Source: Streptomyces sp. NRRL B-24484 (GTDB lineage Bacteria > Actinomycetota > Actinomycetes > Streptomycetales > Streptomycetaceae). Taken from it: a stretch of DNA of 64,000 nt. Below are positions 63,316 to 64,000 of the stretch, one piece after another; position 1 is the first letter of the stretch, and every line of letters starts with the position of its first letter. The position numbers and the translations under genes were made by a program. A model generated the notes under the pieces. It was not told where the DNA came from and searched no databases. It saw only the letters and a list, made by a program, of their open reading frames with translations. Where the stretch lies: assembly GCF_000717715.1 (NCBI RefSeq), contig NZ_JOAI01000045.1, positions 1 through 64,000 on the forward strand, given 5' to 3'.

Positions 63316-64000
63316 CTAGTAGGCCTGCTGGTCGACGGGCAGCCCGGTGTGCGCCGCGAGGAAGGCCAGGCTGTCGGCGAGCAGGTCCACGGTGGCGCCG
63401 ATGCCGCGCTCGCCGTGCCCGAGGCCGTACTCCTGACGCAGCAGCACCGGGCCCGGACCGCTGCTCGCGGCCTGCAGCGCGGCTGCCGTCTTGCGGGCGT
63501 GCAGCGGGTCGACCCGGGTGTCGCCGTCCGCGACGCCGAACAGCACGGCCGGGTAGCGGACCCCGTCGCGGACCCGGTGGTAGGGCGAGTAGCCGTGCAG
63601 CACGGCGAGTTGCTCGGGGTCGGCGGCGGTGCCGTACTCCTGCGACCAGCTCGGGCCCATCCCGGACAGCTCGTAGCGCACCATGTCGAGCAGCGGGGCC
63701 ACCGCGACGACGGCGGCGTACCGGTCGGGTCTTCTGGTGAGCGCGGCGGCGACGGTGAGGCCGCCGTTGGAGCTGCCGATCAGGGCGAGCCCGCCGGGCG
63801 GCGTCCAGCCCTCGGCGGTCAGGTGCGCGGCGGCGGCGTCCAGGTCGTCGAAGGTGTTGTGCTTGAGCTCGCGCCGCCCGGCCCGGTGCCACTGCTCGCC
63901 CTCCTCGCCGCCGCCGCGCAGACAGGCGAAGGCGTAGACGCCGCCGGCCCGCACCCACGCCAGCGCCTGGACGGCGAACCCGGGCAGCACGGACGCGCCG
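63316..64000 (-). CDS. Prolyl oligopeptidase family serine peptidase (C-terminal part)
   Basis: The frame is open to the window edge, so the N-terminal beta-propeller is outside. The visible catalytic domain has VRAGGVYAFACLRGGGEEGE, WHRAGRRELKHNTFDDLDAA, the nucleophile GLALIGSSNGGLTVAAALTR (GSSNGG), then the Asp region FGVADGDTRVDPLHARKT and catalytic His in LRQEYGLGHGERG. All triad residues are present. Typical S9A/S9D oligopeptidase of streptomycetes, cytoplasmic or exported depending on the missing start. Confidence 0.93.
   Translation of the reverse strand, partial: GASVLPGFAVQALAWVRAGGVYAFACLRGGGEEGEQWHRAGRRELKHNTFDDLDAAAAHLTAEGWTPPGGLALIGSSNGGLTVAAALTRRPDRYAAVVAVAPLLDMVRYELSGMGPSWSQEYGTAADPEQLAVLHGYSPYHRVRDGVRYPAVLFGVADGDTRVDPLHARKTAAALQAASSGPGPVLLRQEYGLGHGERGIGATVDLLADSLAFLAAHTGLPVDQQAY

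Overview
The window is very GC-rich actinomycete DNA, with strong third-position GC, many GTG starts, ATGA-type start/stop overlaps, AfsR-type SARP regulators and MbtH. It most likely comes from a Streptomyces or Kitasatospora chromosome. It holds one large nonribosomal peptide (NRPS) gene cluster, roughly 13.4-55.6 kb, between two accessory chromosomal flanks. I identified families by reading motifs; no database search was run.

Left flank (1-13.3 kb): a truncated gene at the window edge, a GAF-SpoIIE phosphatase, a methyltransferase, an HD-GYP-like/LuxR fusion regulator, a cupin-NTF2 pair, a tetratricopeptide-type regulator remnant, an alpha/beta hydrolase, two secreted proteins (one with a TNT-type NAD glycohydrolase toxin domain) and a cysteine-rich protein. 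This flank is littered with decaying genes: fragments of exonuclease III, a lactonase-like propeller, a PadR regulator, a methyltransferase and a frameshifted ECF sigma factor.

NRPS cluster: the core runs left to right from 26.1 kb. An arginine beta-hydroxylase-like oxygenase, a dimethylargininase-like guanidine hydrolase and MbtH are followed by two NRPSs: A-T-C-A-T, then C-A-T-C-A-T with a serine beta-lactamase/PBP-like domain fused at its C-terminus, probably the release domain. Next come a second oxygenase of the VioC/AsnO type, an M20 amidohydrolase, a LOG-type phosphoribohydrolase, a complete three-subunit molybdenum hydroxylase with its XdhC chaperone, a branched-chain-type aminotransferase, a free-standing A-T protein, an MFS exporter, a SnoaL-like protein, a response regulator and a type II thioesterase with Cys in place of Ser. 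Leftward from the same control region run an unusual TE-T-C protein and a P450, then a TTA-containing SARP and two tandem 2-oxoglutarate oxygenase paralogues. At 13.4 kb lies a degenerate relative of the TE-T-C protein that has lost its carrier domain and thioesterase serine, followed by an ATP-grasp enzyme. The predicted core product is a tetrapeptide, possibly extended by the free-standing A-T and TE-T-C proteins, containing arginine-derived residues.

Right flank (55.6-64 kb): a small membrane protein, then a divergent pair that may be a new ADP-ribosylation system: a macrodomain protein and a uracil-DNA-glycosylase-like/ADP-ribosyltransferase fusion. Then come a branched-chain amino acid-type binding lipoprotein, a second SARP with an NB-ARC domain, two small ORFs and the C-terminal half of a prolyl oligopeptidase. 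No rRNA, tRNA, CRISPR array or intact insertion sequence was seen.
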